DNA of 64,000 nt from positions 2,641,001-2,705,000 of the forward strand of contig NZ_CP102265.1 in assembly GCF_025147765.1 (NCBI RefSeq), in the 5' to 3' direction. Every line of letters starts with the position of its first letter. The first letter of the stretch is position 1. Positions 24,741 through 33,526 of this stretch are shown in pieces. The position numbers and the translations under genes were made by a program. A model generated the notes under the pieces. It saw only the letters and a list, made by a program, of their open reading frames with translations, had not been told where the DNA came from and did not search any database. This stretch comes from Blautia obeum ATCC 29174. Lineage in GTDB: Bacteria; Bacillota; Clostridia; Lachnospirales; Lachnospiraceae.

Positions 24741-27700
24741 TCATTCAACGGATTTCAGCGATTCTACCATATCGATCTTTTTCAGTTTTTTATGCATAAA
24801 GATGTTTACCACAGCTGAAAAGATACAGGTGATCACCGCACAGTACAAAAAGCTGAGTGGAGCAATGTTTCTTCCAAACATGACCGCATCCACCTCTACT
24901 GTGACAATAATAAAGCGATGGAGCAGGATACCAAATCCTGAGCCAAACAGAATTCCTGCGATCGTCAGAATGATATTCTCTCGCAGGACATACTGAGAAA
25001 CTTCTATATCAAAGAAACCAAGTACCTTTAATGTGGCAAGCTCTCGCTGGCGCTCAGTGATATTGATATTGTTCAGATTATAAAGTACTACAAATGCAAG
25101 CATTCCTGCTGACACGATCAGTACAAGAATAACTACACCAAGAGTGCTGAGCATACGGTCTACCATTTCGATCGTACTCTCTGTATAGCTGATGCTTAAG
25201 ACAGCCGGTAAATCCATGATCTTCTGTCCGACCTTTTCTACCCGATCCTTATATTCCTCTTTTACCGAGAAAACGATATCTTCATAAACCGGCTCTTCTC
25301 CAAATGTTTCTTTGTAGATCTGCGGTGTCATATAAACATAATGGCCTGCGTAATTTTCGGTGATAACAGAGATCTTCACATGATACTCTTTGTCATCTTT
25401 TTCGAGTGTCAGTTCATCACCGGGCTTCAGCCCCAGAAGACTCGCTGTCTTTTCACAGACCGCCGCCCCATCCTCAGGCAACTCGTATTCTTTTTTTGTA
25501 ACACGGTTTCGAAGTGTCACATCTTTTTTGAAGTTCTCAAGGTTTTCAGGAACAAACACATATACACTCAGATTTGATTTTCCGTTTGGAGCTGTGAGCT
25601 TGGAGAGCCTTATCTTCGTATAATGATCCAGTGATTCATTTTTATCCAGAGATTCTATAAGTGCTTCCCTTTCCGTATCCGTGGCATCGTCATCTGAGAT
25701 GATCGTCGCATCATAATGCTGCAGATTCGTGTACTGAAGATGTACAATGTCTGAAACAGAATCACGAATACCAAAACCTACCAGCATCAGCGCCATACTT
25801 CCTGCAATTCCAAAAATCGTCATGAACAGACGTTTTTTATAACGGAACAGATTTCGAAGAGAAGATTTCCAGGTAAAATTCAGATGTTTCCACAAAATCG
25901 GTATCCACTCCAGAAGGATTCGTTTCCCTTCTTTAGGTGTCGGTGGACGCATCAATGATGCCGGTGTCTCTGCCAGCGCATGCACACAAGAAAAAATCGT
26001 TGCACCAACTGTACAGATCAATGCCGCCACGGAAGCAAGCAGTGCATATTTCAGTTCATAATGTATCTGAAGGGTATTCTCCACATTGTGATACATAATT
26101 CCATAAGACTTGATAATTACAAACGGAATGATCTTTTCACCGATCAGGATACCGGCAACACTGCCGCCTGCCGTTGCCAGGAACGCATAATTCAGATATT
26201 TGGAAGCAATACTGATTTTACTGTAGCCGAGAGCCTTCATTGTTCCAATCTGCGTTCTCTGCTCCTCGACCATTCTGGTCATGGTGGTAAGACTGATAAG
26301 GGCTGCTACCAGGAAGAAAATAACAGGAAATACCTCGCCGATATTTTTGATACGGTCTGCATTGTCTCCGTAATCAGAGTATTCCGGAAGTCCATTTCGG
26401 TCTGTGAGAATCCATTCCGGATATTTTAAGTCTGTAAGTTCTTTCTTTGCATCGTCAATCTTTTCCTGCCCGTCTTTTATTTTATCTTCTGCTTCTTTTT
26501 TACCGTCTTCATATTCTTTCCTGCCATCGGCAAGCTCTTTTCGGGCATCCTCAAGCTCCTTCTCTGCATCTTTTAGCTTCTGCTCGTTTTCCTGAATTTC
26601 TCTTTCACCGTCGGTCAGTTTCTGTTCATTTGCTGCTATCTCGGCCTCACCGGAATTCAGTTTTTGCTCATTTGCCTCGATTTCGGCCAGAGCAGAGTTC
26701 ATTTTAGCCTTGTTTGCATCTATTTCTGCCTGACCATCCTGGAGCTTTTTCAAGCTGGCGTCCAGTTTCTTTTTACTGTCTTTTAGAGTTTTTTCATTTG
26801 CTGCAATCTCTTTCTCTGCAGGACCAAGCTTTGCCTCTTCTTCATTTAACTTCGCTTTTCCTTCGTCGATTGCTGTCTGATTTGCACTTAAGTTCTCCAA
26901 AGTCTGGGCAAGTTCTGTCTTTTTAGCCTGAAGAGTTTCGACTCCGGCATTTGCTGCTGAAAGATTTGCTTCAAGTTCTGTTTTCTGTGCTGCCGCCTGC
27001 TGACAGGCATTTAATGACTCCTGAGCCTGTGCAAGGCCGCCATTTACAGCTTCGAGTTCTGCCTGGGCCTGTGCAAGAGCCTGCTCATATCCGGCAAGCT
27101 CTTCTTCCGTCAGCTCTCCGTTTTCGACTTTCTGCGCTGCTTCGTCACGGGCGGCCTGTGCCGCTTCCACTGCACTCTGTTTTTCCTGAACAGCTGCCTC
27201 AAGCTGCGCCACTGCATTCTGCGCTGCCTCCAGACCTTCCACAGCTGCCTGCAGCTGACCGATTCCAGCCTCGAGCTGAGGAATCTGTTCCTGGAGTTGT
27301 GCAAGCTGTGTCTCAACGGTCTGCTGCCCCTCCTGTATCTGGGCAATCCCGGCATTCAGTTCCTGCTGTTTTTGTTCGAGTTCCGCTTTACCAGCGGCTA
27401 TTTGTTTTTTGCCGTTTTCCAGCTCTTTTTTACCGGCATCAAACTTTTTCTTACCGGCATTGTATTTTTTCTTACCGTCGTTATACTGATTCCAGCCCTC
27501 ATCCAGTTTCTTCTGAGCTGTAGCAATCTGAGCCTGACCATCGGCAACCTGCTGACGGGCTGATGCGATCTGAGATCTTCCGTCAGCTATCTTCTGTTTT
27601 GCATCGGCAAGCTGTTTTTTGCCATCTTCGAGTTCCTGCCGGGCATCGGCAAGCTGTTGTTTGCCATCTTCGTATTCTTTTTCGCCGTCAGTTAATTCCT

Positions 27701-28583
27701 GTTCTCCATCATCAAGCTTTTTCTTTGCATCAGCAAGTTCTTCATCCGCTTCCTTTTTGCCGTCCGCAAGCTCTTTTTCGGCATCCTCGATTTTTTCCTG
27801 TGCTTCACCGACTACCGAATCATAACGTGCCTGGCAGCGCTCTGCCTCAATGCCTTTTACTTTATCTTCCAGTTTGTCAGCCAGGTTATCATAGCCGTCG
27901 GTATAACTGGTGACCTTATCCACCTCATGTGCGCGCACGTAGATCTGTGTATACACATCTGAATCGAAATCATCCGCAACGACATACATGAATCCATTTA
28001 CTTCACCGGATCCTACGGTCGTATTTCCTCTGTTAAAGGATATATAGAGAGGACTTTTGCCAAGGCCGACGACCGTATAGGTCTCTTCTTTTAATAATTC
28101 AGAGTCTCCGGGCTGTCGGATAACAACCTTGTCTCCGATCGAATATTTCTGGCCTGACGCAAACGCGGAATCCAGGAAGCACTCCCCGCTCTTTTGGGGA
28201 AGTCTTCCTTCTGTTATGCTCAGGTGATTAACTTCTTTATTCAGGGATTCCACATGGAGTACCTTCTGGGAATCTGTTTCTCCACAGATCACATCTGTAG
28301 AATATGCCCCTTCCACTGCATCAGTCTCCGGCAGTTCTTTAAGCGCCTGTATATCATCATCGGTCAGTCCCATGGTTCCGACCACTTTCAGATCCATAAG
28401 CTTTGACTCGTTATAATATGCATCACCGGAAAGCCGCATATCCGGAGAGGATGCCTGGATCCCCGAGAAAAAAGCCACACCCAGGGCCACGATACAGAAG
28501 ATCGATATAAAACGCGCCCGGCTCTTTCTGACTTCCATCCAGAAATCCTTGTGCAATGCCCTTTTTCTTCTTTTTCCTACCAT
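24741..28583 (-). CDS. FtsX/MacB-type ABC permease with a giant extracellular coiled coil
   Basis: A 1280-residue permease. TM1 is at about 24-45; an extracellular MacB-like domain spans 50-230. Residues about 235-745 form a very long coiled coil made of degenerate repeats such as DGKKQLADAKQKIADGR and ANEQKLTDGEREIQENEQKL. The first FtsX bundle lies at about 770-890, a second extracellular domain at 930-1130, and the last FtsX helices at 1150-1270. The start ATG overlaps the end of the ATPase gene by 7 nt. No signal for a substrate; such permeases often do mechanotransmission or lipid/peptide export rather than import. Confidence 0.85.
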   Translation of the reverse strand: MVGKRRKRALHKDFWMEVRKSRARFISIFCIVALGVAFFSGIQASSPDMRLSGDAYYNESKLMDLKVVGTMGLTDDDIQALKELPETDAVEGAYSTDVICGETDSQKVLHVESLNKEVNHLSITEGRLPQKSGECFLDSAFASGQKYSIGDKVVIRQPGDSELLKEETYTVVGLGKSPLYISFNRGNTTVGSGEVNGFMYVVADDFDSDVYTQIYVRAHEVDKVTSYTDGYDNLADKLEDKVKGIEAERCQARYDSVVGEAQEKIEDAEKELADGKKEADEELADAKKKLDDGEQELTDGEKEYEDGKQQLADARQELEDGKKQLADAKQKIADGRSQIASARQQVADGQAQIATAQKKLDEGWNQYNDGKKKYNAGKKKFDAGKKELENGKKQIAAGKAELEQKQQELNAGIAQIQEGQQTVETQLAQLQEQIPQLEAGIGQLQAAVEGLEAAQNAVAQLEAAVQEKQSAVEAAQAARDEAAQKVENGELTEEELAGYEQALAQAQAELEAVNGGLAQAQESLNACQQAAAQKTELEANLSAANAGVETLQAKKTELAQTLENLSANQTAIDEGKAKLNEEEAKLGPAEKEIAANEKTLKDSKKKLDASLKKLQDGQAEIDANKAKMNSALAEIEANEQKLNSGEAEIAANEQKLTDGEREIQENEQKLKDAEKELEDARKELADGRKEYEDGKKEAEDKIKDGQEKIDDAKKELTDLKYPEWILTDRNGLPEYSDYGDNADRIKNIGEVFPVIFFLVAALISLTTMTRMVEEQRTQIGTMKALGYSKISIASKYLNYAFLATAGGSVAGILIGEKIIPFVIIKSYGIMYHNVENTLQIHYELKYALLASVAALICTVGATIFSCVHALAETPASLMRPPTPKEGKRILLEWIPILWKHLNFTWKSSLRNLFRYKKRLFMTIFGIAGSMALMLVGFGIRDSVSDIVHLQYTNLQHYDATIISDDDATDTEREALIESLDKNESLDHYTKIRLSKLTAPNGKSNLSVYVFVPENLENFKKDVTLRNRVTKKEYELPEDGAAVCEKTASLLGLKPGDELTLEKDDKEYHVKISVITENYAGHYVYMTPQIYKETFGEEPVYEDIVFSVKEEYKDRVEKVGQKIMDLPAVLSISYTESTIEMVDRMLSTLGVVILVLIVSAGMLAFVVLYNLNNINITERQRELATLKVLGFFDIEVSQYVLRENIILTIAGILFGSGFGILLHRFIIVTVEVDAVMFGRNIAPLSFLYCAVITCIFSAVVNIFMHKKLKKIDMVESLKSVE

Positions 28584-29293
28584 TCGATTTCCTCCACCGG
28601 CGTAGGATCAGTATTCAGTTCCATTGCCGAAACCGTACCATTTTTGATATGGATCACGCGGTCCGCCATTGGTGTCAATGCTGAGTTATGTGTAATAACG
28701 ATAACTGTCATCCCTTTTTCCCTGCACATATCCTGCAAAAGCTTCAGGATTGCCTTTCCTGTCTGATAGTCAAGTGCCCCTGTCGGTTCATCACACAAAA
28801 GAAGCTTCGGATTCTTTGCAAGGGCTCTTGCGATCGAAACTCTCTGCTGTTCACCGCCGGAAAGCTGAGCCGGGAAGTTACCCATGCGGTCTTCGAGGCC
28901 AACTTCACAGAGAACTTTTTTGGCATCGAGCGGATTTTTGCAGATCTGCATCGCAAGTTCCACATTTTCCAGTGCAGTCAGATTCGGCACCAGATTATAG
29001 AACTGGAAGACAAAGCCGATATCATCGCGGCGGTAAGCGGTCAGCTGGCGGTTGTTATATTTCGCAATGTTGCTGCCATCCACAAAAACATTTCCTTTTG
29101 TCGCTGTGTCCATTCCACCAAGAATATTCAGAACCGTTGTTTTACCGGCTCCACTCGGTCCAACAACTACGACAAATTCACCTTTTGATATTTCAAAGCT
29201 GATATTATCCACTGCCCGGATCTCAACTTCACCCATTTTGTATATCTTAGAAACTTTATCTAATTTTACATATGAATTTTGAAGGTTTCCCAT
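28577..29293 (-). CDS. ABC transporter ATP-binding protein (MacB/LolD type)
   Basis: A 238-residue ATPase partner of the downstream coiled-coil permease. Walker A GPSGAGKT (about residues 45-52), Q-loop FVFQFYNLVPNL, signature QLSGGEQQRVSIARA, Walker B KLLLCDEPTGALD and the H-loop VIVITHNSAL. The pattern is that of the MacB/LolD/FtsE branch. RBS is AGGAGAAAAAT. First gene of a two-gene operon. Canonical residues are all present, so it should hydrolyse ATP. Confidence 0.93.
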   Translation of the reverse strand: MGNLQNSYVKLDKVSKIYKMGEVEIRAVDNISFEISKGEFVVVVGPSGAGKTTVLNILGGMDTATKGNVFVDGSNIAKYNNRQLTAYRRDDIGFVFQFYNLVPNLTALENVELAMQICKNPLDAKKVLCEVGLEDRMGNFPAQLSGGEQQRVSIARALAKNPKLLLCDEPTGALDYQTGKAILKLLQDMCREKGMTVIVITHNSALTPMADRVIHIKNGTVSAMELNTDPTPVEEIEW

Positions 29294-29347
29294 ATTTTTC
29301 TCCTGTATATTGCAACCATATTCAATACCTGCTACTATCAGTATACC

Positions 29348-29388
29348 AAAAAAGCACCGTCCGCAACAGCTTCCAGACGATGCTTTTT
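29348..29388 (-). terminator. Terminator of the SASP gene
   Basis: Stem AAAAAGCA plus GACG-type inner pairing (AAGCACCGTC/GACGATGCTT) with a 14-nt loop and T6 on the minus strand. It lies 17 nt after the SASP stop. Confidence 0.75.
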
Positions 29389-29404
29389 GTATTTTTTTTG
29401 TGTT

Positions 29405-29602
29405 TCACATATCTTTTTCTTCTTTTCGTTTACTTGCAAGCAAACCTCCGATCCTGCCGGTTTCTTTTGCTGACAGGCTTTTCCATCCACTTTCCAGTAC
29501 TTTATCCAGAATTCCCAGTTCCTGTGCAATTTCATATTTCAGTTTCTGCTCTTCCGGAAGTACTCCCTTCAGATAAGCTTCCACTTCCTTTTCTTTGTTC
29601 AT
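29405..29602 (-). CDS. Small acid-soluble spore protein, alpha/beta type
   Basis: A 65-residue protein from MNKEKEVEAYLKGVLPEEQK. It has both SASP halves: LKYEIAQELGI, with the EIA site cut by germination protease GPR, and GWKSLSAKETGRIGGLLASK, the DNA-binding GG motif. Alpha/beta SASPs coat spore DNA and protect it from UV and hydrolysis. The start is chosen because AAAGGAG lies 8 nt upstream. Monocistronic with its own terminator. I could not find a clean sigma-G promoter. The divergence from typical SASPs leaves the exact subclass open. Confidence 0.75.
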   Translation of the reverse strand: MNKEKEVEAYLKGVLPEEQKLKYEIAQELGILDKVLESGWKSLSAKETGRIGGLLASKRKEEKDM

Positions 29603-29751
29603 GTCCACAACTCCTTTTATACTGCTTCGCACTGATTCACAGCAGTCTGCCTTCCAGCATTCCTGTTCTTTCAGAGTATGGACATCTTTTTCAGAAATTA
29701 TACATTGTTTTCCGGATGTTCTTCATATCGAACTATCAAATCTGCACCGGC

Positions 29752-29937
29752 TCATCCCTTAGGAATAATAATGGCAGCAATGATATATGCCCAGATCCCT
29801 GCCCCGCCAAAGCAGGTCAGGATCACCCAGGCAAGACGTACCAATGTTGGATCAATGTTGAAATATTCTGCAATACCACCGCATACACCGCACAGCATAT
29901 AATTTACAGATGATTTGTAAAGCCTTTTGTTATCCAT
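29752..29937 (-). CDS. PspC-domain membrane protein
   Basis: A 61-residue PspC-family protein: MDNKRLYKSS, then the domain MLCGVCGGIAEYFNIDPTLV and a helix WVILTCFGGAGIWAYIIAAI. In Proteobacteria PspC senses envelope stress; in Firmicutes small PspC proteins commonly accompany DUF4097 and PadR genes, as here. The ATG at 29935-29937 follows AAGGAATTGATC. It is the last gene of the PadR-DUF1700-DUF4097 run, 75 nt after DUF4097. No terminator was identified after it. Confidence 0.85.
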   Translation of the reverse strand: MDNKRLYKSSVNYMLCGVCGGIAEYFNIDPTLVRLAWVILTCFGGAGIWAYIIAAIIIPKG

Positions 29938-30012
29938 GATCAATTCCTTCTTTCTTAAACTGAAAACATTTTACAGGTACCTTATAAACCGGCCGATATT
30001 CTGAACAGCCGT

Positions 30013-30882
30013 TTATTTTTCAAAATCTACCGTTATATTTCCCACACCACAGTCCAGATTCATATTTCCTTTGGCATTTGGGTTCGTGATATTCTTATTA
30101 TGTCCGACACCGCTGTAAGAGCTGTCGCCAATATCCACATTTCCCGCCGAACAGGAAATCTGATAATTGTAGTCTGCTTCTTTTCCCAGAATACCAAGAT
30201 CAACATTTCCAATACCACAGTCAACTTCCAGATTATTTATATCCAGCTCTGACAGTTCTACATTTCCTGTGCCAACTGCAATTGTTGTATCGCTGGCTGC
30301 ACGGATCTTCCCTGTATTTGTAAACTCACCTGCCGCTACAGATACATCCAGATCATCCGTCCGGAATTCATCGCACATTGTAACTGTACCTGCTGCAACC
30401 TCTATAGAAGTCTCCTTAAATCGTACATTCTTCGGATAACTCACTGTGATCTCACGGTCCCGGGTCCTGCCGGTCGTCTCAAGAATCAGACTGTCATCCT
30501 CTGTACCGATCCTTATCTTATCTTTCTTCGAACCAGACACCTCTATGCGAAGCTTATCTCCATCATAGGACCGAAACTTAAGTTCGTCTCCACTCAGTGA
30601 AAGTTTCAGATCAGAAATTGGTGCTGTTTCAAAAATTTCTTTGTCATTATCTGTTTCAACCGGTTCAAGCTGTGTGATCTCATCCCAGTCCTGTTCCCAG
30701 TCATCTTTGTCATCAAGGCTGATATATTTTGCTGTCTGTTTAACAATACCATCGAATCCATATTTTGATAAGTTCAGTCCTGCGATCGTAGCCCCCATGG
30801 CAACTCCACCGATACTCATTCCAATTCCGACAACACCAACAACGGCAGCTGTAAGCAGCATTACTTTTGAAGATTTTTTCAT
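30013..30882 (-). CDS. DUF4097-family beta-helix surface protein
   Basis: A 289-residue protein with one N-terminal helix (about 7-32, VMLLTAAVVGVVGIGMSIGG), an acidic linker, and a C-terminal right-handed beta-repeat domain of the DUF4097 type (repeating pattern such as VELSELDINNLEVDCGIGNV and YQISCSAGNVDIGDSSYSG). Family members are membrane-anchored and associated with envelope-stress modules. It overlaps DUF1700 by 4 nt, so translation is coupled. Biochemical role unknown. Confidence 0.8.
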   Translation of the reverse strand: MKKSSKVMLLTAAVVGVVGIGMSIGGVAMGATIAGLNLSKYGFDGIVKQTAKYISLDDKDDWEQDWDEITQLEPVETDNDKEIFETAPISDLKLSLSGDELKFRSYDGDKLRIEVSGSKKDKIRIGTEDDSLILETTGRTRDREITVSYPKNVRFKETSIEVAAGTVTMCDEFRTDDLDVSVAAGEFTNTGKIRAASDTTIAVGTGNVELSELDINNLEVDCGIGNVDLGILGKEADYNYQISCSAGNVDIGDSSYSGVGHNKNITNPNAKGNMNLDCGVGNITVDFEK

Positions 30883-31571
30883 GCCCGTTCACCTTCCTTT
30901 CTGCCTCTGTTCACAATACGGCAGCAAAAATCTGTAAAATTACGCAGAATTGCCGGAAGTGCACAGGTTGCTGCCCATTTCAGGAACACAAGACCAACAA
31001 GTGCCAATGCAAACAGGAGCAGACCAATTCCAACGAGAAGGACACCAAACGGAAGTGCTGTAAAACAGGTTCCAATTCCGGCTCCGATCACTGCTACTGC
31101 GGCAACAAACAGACCAACTACAGCAGCACCGATTCCGAATACGACCAGAAACGGAAGCAATGCCAGTGCTACAATAAACCCAAGTACTCCTCCGACTGCT
31201 CCTTTGATCAGAGGTGAAATAAATACCAGAAGGATCAATACCAGAATCACACTGGCCTTTCCGCCTTTGCGTTCAGCATGATAACCTCGGTCCACACGGT
31301 TCTGTGGCATCTGACGTTCATTATCTGCACGCTCATCCTGAAATCCATTTTCGGTAAATTCTCCGTAGTTTTGCGAGCTGCTCTTTAAATCTTCTTTAAT
31401 AATAGCCGCTACCTTTCCCGGACTTCCAAGCTCCCGGATCACTTCTGCCTCCTGATCTTCTCCGGCATCATCAAAGTAACTCTCATAATACTCAAGAGCC
31501 TCTTGTCTTTCCTCCTCAGAGATATCAGAAAGCAGTTTCTTTAACTGTTCCATAAACTGCACTCTGTTCAT
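30879..31571 (-). CDS. DUF1700-family membrane protein
   Basis: A 230-residue protein. The N-terminal segment MNRVQFMEQLKKLLSDISEE with RQEALEYYESYFDDAGEDQE is the DUF1700 signature; the C-terminal half has four or so helices rich in Gly/Ala/Val (about 108-205). These proteins are nearly always encoded next to PadR regulators and DUF4097 proteins, and are thought to be their membrane partner or anti-regulator. It overlaps PadR and DUF4097 genes by 4 nt each. Confidence 0.85.
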   Translation of the reverse strand: MNRVQFMEQLKKLLSDISEEERQEALEYYESYFDDAGEDQEAEVIRELGSPGKVAAIIKEDLKSSSQNYGEFTENGFQDERADNERQMPQNRVDRGYHAERKGGKASVILVLILLVFISPLIKGAVGGVLGFIVALALLPFLVVFGIGAAVVGLFVAAVAVIGAGIGTCFTALPFGVLLVGIGLLLFALALVGLVFLKWAATCALPAILRNFTDFCCRIVNRGRKEGERA

Positions 31572-31891
31572 AACTCTATGCCTCCCTCAAACAGCTTCGA
31601 AATCTTTGTTGAATAATTCCTCCATTCAACTCTGTACAGATTCAGCTGTGCCATGCCTTTTTCTGTAATCTTATAATATCTGCGGTTTCTGCCTGCAAAA
31701 GCCTGATCGTATGTCTCCAGACATTCATCCTTCTGCAGTCTCCGCAGCACCGGATACAGCGTTGATTCGGATACCTCCAGCACACTCCGTACATCCTGGG
31801 TGATCTTGTAGCCGTAGGTTCCATCTTTCTCATTCGATACTACAGCCAGAACGATCGCGTCCAGAAGTGCCGCACCTGTGTTAAATACCAT
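31568..31891 (-). CDS. PadR-family transcriptional regulator
   Basis: A 107-residue winged-helix repressor of the short PadR-s2 type, MVFNTGAALLDAIVLAVVSN, with the wing/recognition helix ESTLYPVLRRLQKDECLETY and GRNRRYYKITEKGMAQL. GGAAGTGATAGC precedes the ATG at 31889-31891, which I prefer over an upstream frame extension. It heads the PadR-DUF1700-DUF4097-PspC operon and probably represses it through the palindrome at 31958-31979. Ligand unknown; envelope stress is a guess from the neighbours. Confidence 0.9.
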   Translation of the reverse strand: MVFNTGAALLDAIVLAVVSNEKDGTYGYKITQDVRSVLEVSESTLYPVLRRLQKDECLETYDQAFAGRNRRYYKITEKGMAQLNLYRVEWRNYSTKISKLFEGGIEL

Positions 31892-31957
31892 GCTATCACT
31901 TCCTTCATATTTTTTCTGCAATATTATCTAGCGATATAATATTATTTCGTTAGTAAT

Positions 31958-31987
31958 ACTATATGATATATAATATAGTTTTGTCAA
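31958..31987 (-). promoter_or_regulatory. PadR operon promoter with embedded palindromic operator
   Basis: On the minus strand a perfect TTGACA (31982-31987) and TATAGT (31958-31963) are 18 bp apart. A perfect palindrome ACTATAT-N8-ATATAGT (31958-31979) covers the -10 and most of the spacer. The position is ideal for repression by the adjacent PadR protein. Palindrome and promoter are seen; PadR binding is inferred. Confidence 0.7.
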
Positions 31988-32092
31988 TAGTATTTTCTAT
32001 TTTCTTTAACTAATTTATAATTTTATTGTTATATCTGCTATTTGCAGACTCTTCTACAATAATAACTTATTACAGATACTAAGGAGATTTTC

Positions 32093-33502
32093 ATGTCTGA
32101 ACATACAATTACCGAACTCCTCTCTCCTGCATTTCTGTCTCGCATGCAGAATATGCTGGGTGATGAATATGAAAGCTTTTTAAAAAGTTATGAAGCACCG
32201 CGTACTTACGGGCTTCGTGTAAATACCGCAAAAATCAGCTGTGACGAATTCGAACGGATCGTCCCGTTCCCGGTCACTCCGATTCCGTGGATCTCCAATG
32301 GATATTTTTATCCGGAAGATGTCCGTCCATCTTTCTGTCCACTCTATCAGGCCGGACTTTTCTATCTGCAGGAACCAAGTGCCATGACACCGGCATCCTG
32401 TCTTCCAGTCACTCCAGGTGAAAACGTTCTGGACCTTTGTGCTGCACCTGGCGGCAAAGCTACTGCCCTTGGTGCAATGCTGAATGGAAGCGGACTCCTG
32501 GTCGCCAACGACATCAGTGCTTCCAGAGCCAGGGCACTCCTTCGCAACATTGAATTATTCGGTATCACCAATGCATTTGTTACAAATGAAACTCCGGCAC
32601 ATCTCGGCAAACATTTTCCTGAATTTTTCCATAAGATTCTGCTTGATGCACCTTGCTCCGGAGAAGGCATGTTTCGCAAAGAAGAAGCGCTTGCACGTGA
32701 CTGGACTCCTGAAAAGTCTCATGAACTTTCCAGTCTGCAAAAAGAATTGATTCTGCAGGCAGCCGATATGCTTCGTCCAGGCGGACTGCTTCTGTACTCC
32801 ACATGTACCTTTGCGCCGGAAGAAGACGAAGAAGTTGTTTCTCATCTTCTTGAAAACCGACCGGATATGGAACTCCTTGAGCTTCCGGAATATGAAGGAT
32901 TCACTTCAGGTGTCCCGGAATGGGGAAACGGAGATCCGTCACTTATACGCAGCGTACATCTCTTTCCCCATAAGATGCAGGGAGAGGGACACTTTCTTGC
33001 ACTGTTTCGTAAAGAGGGCAGAACTGATCTGATCGGTACAATGTCTTCTGCAAAACCAAATGCCGAAACCCGCAAATGGCTGGAACTTTTCCTGAAGGAG
33101 ATCGGACTGAAAACACTTGGTGGGCAGCCCTTTGACTGGAATCGCGTTGAAACACGAAAAGACAAAGTCTACTATCTGCCACCGATAGGCGGTGATTTCC
33201 GTGGACTTACATTCCTTCGAAATGGGCTGTATCTCGGGGACCTTAAGAAAAACCGTTTCGAACCTTCCCAGCCATTTGCACTTTCCCTTCGAAAAGGTGA
33301 TGCAGAAGCCGTAATCTCACTTCCGGTCTCCGATCAGCGTCTGACACGCTATCTCAAGGGTGAGACTCTCAATATTGAACCGGAAGAGGCTGCTCACGCA
33401 AAAGGATGGCATCTGCTCTGCGTTGAAGGTTATCCAATCGGATTCGGTAAACTCGTCGGCCAGACTCTCAAAAACAAATATCCCGCAGGATGGAGAGTGT
33501 AA
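32093..33502 (+). CDS. RsmF/NOP2-type rRNA (cytosine-5) methyltransferase
   Basis: A 469-residue SAM-dependent RNA m5C methyltransferase. The Rossmann core has LDLCAAPGGKATALGAML (SAM motif), motif IV LLDAPCSGEGMFRKEE and motif VI LLYSTCTFAPEEDEEVV with the two catalytic cysteines. The C-terminal region (about 300-469) matches the extra domain of RsmF-type enzymes. Substrate is probably 16S rRNA. RBS AAGGAGATTTTC. Monocistronic; it shares a bidirectional terminator with addA. Confidence 0.88.
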   Translation: MSEHTITELLSPAFLSRMQNMLGDEYESFLKSYEAPRTYGLRVNTAKISCDEFERIVPFPVTPIPWISNGYFYPEDVRPSFCPLYQAGLFYLQEPSAMTPASCLPVTPGENVLDLCAAPGGKATALGAMLNGSGLLVANDISASRARALLRNIELFGITNAFVTNETPAHLGKHFPEFFHKILLDAPCSGEGMFRKEEALARDWTPEKSHELSSLQKELILQAADMLRPGGLLLYSTCTFAPEEDEEVVSHLLENRPDMELLELPEYEGFTSGVPEWGNGDPSLIRSVHLFPHKMQGEGHFLALFRKEGRTDLIGTMSSAKPNAETRKWLELFLKEIGLKTLGGQPFDWNRVETRKDKVYYLPPIGGDFRGLTFLRNGLYLGDLKKNRFEPSQPFALSLRKGDAEAVISLPVSDQRLTRYLKGETLNIEPEEAAHAKGWHLLCVEGYPIGFGKLVGQTLKNKYPAGWRV

Positions 33503-33526
33503 CCTCTCTGTCCTACGGGATATTTT
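33476..33526. terminator. Bidirectional terminator between the methyltransferase gene and addA
   Basis: A long stem AAATATCCCG/CGGGATATTTT with inner pairings AGGA/TCCT and GGAGAG/CTCTC. T-runs are present on both strands (ATATTTT on plus, ATATTTGTTTTT on minus). It contains the ends of both convergent genes. Confidence 0.75.

Noticed and set aside
27110..27913. Plus-strand frames over the coiled-coil repeats
   Set aside because: Shadows of a biased repetitive coding sequence on the other strand; rich in Pro/His/Arg and without RBS.
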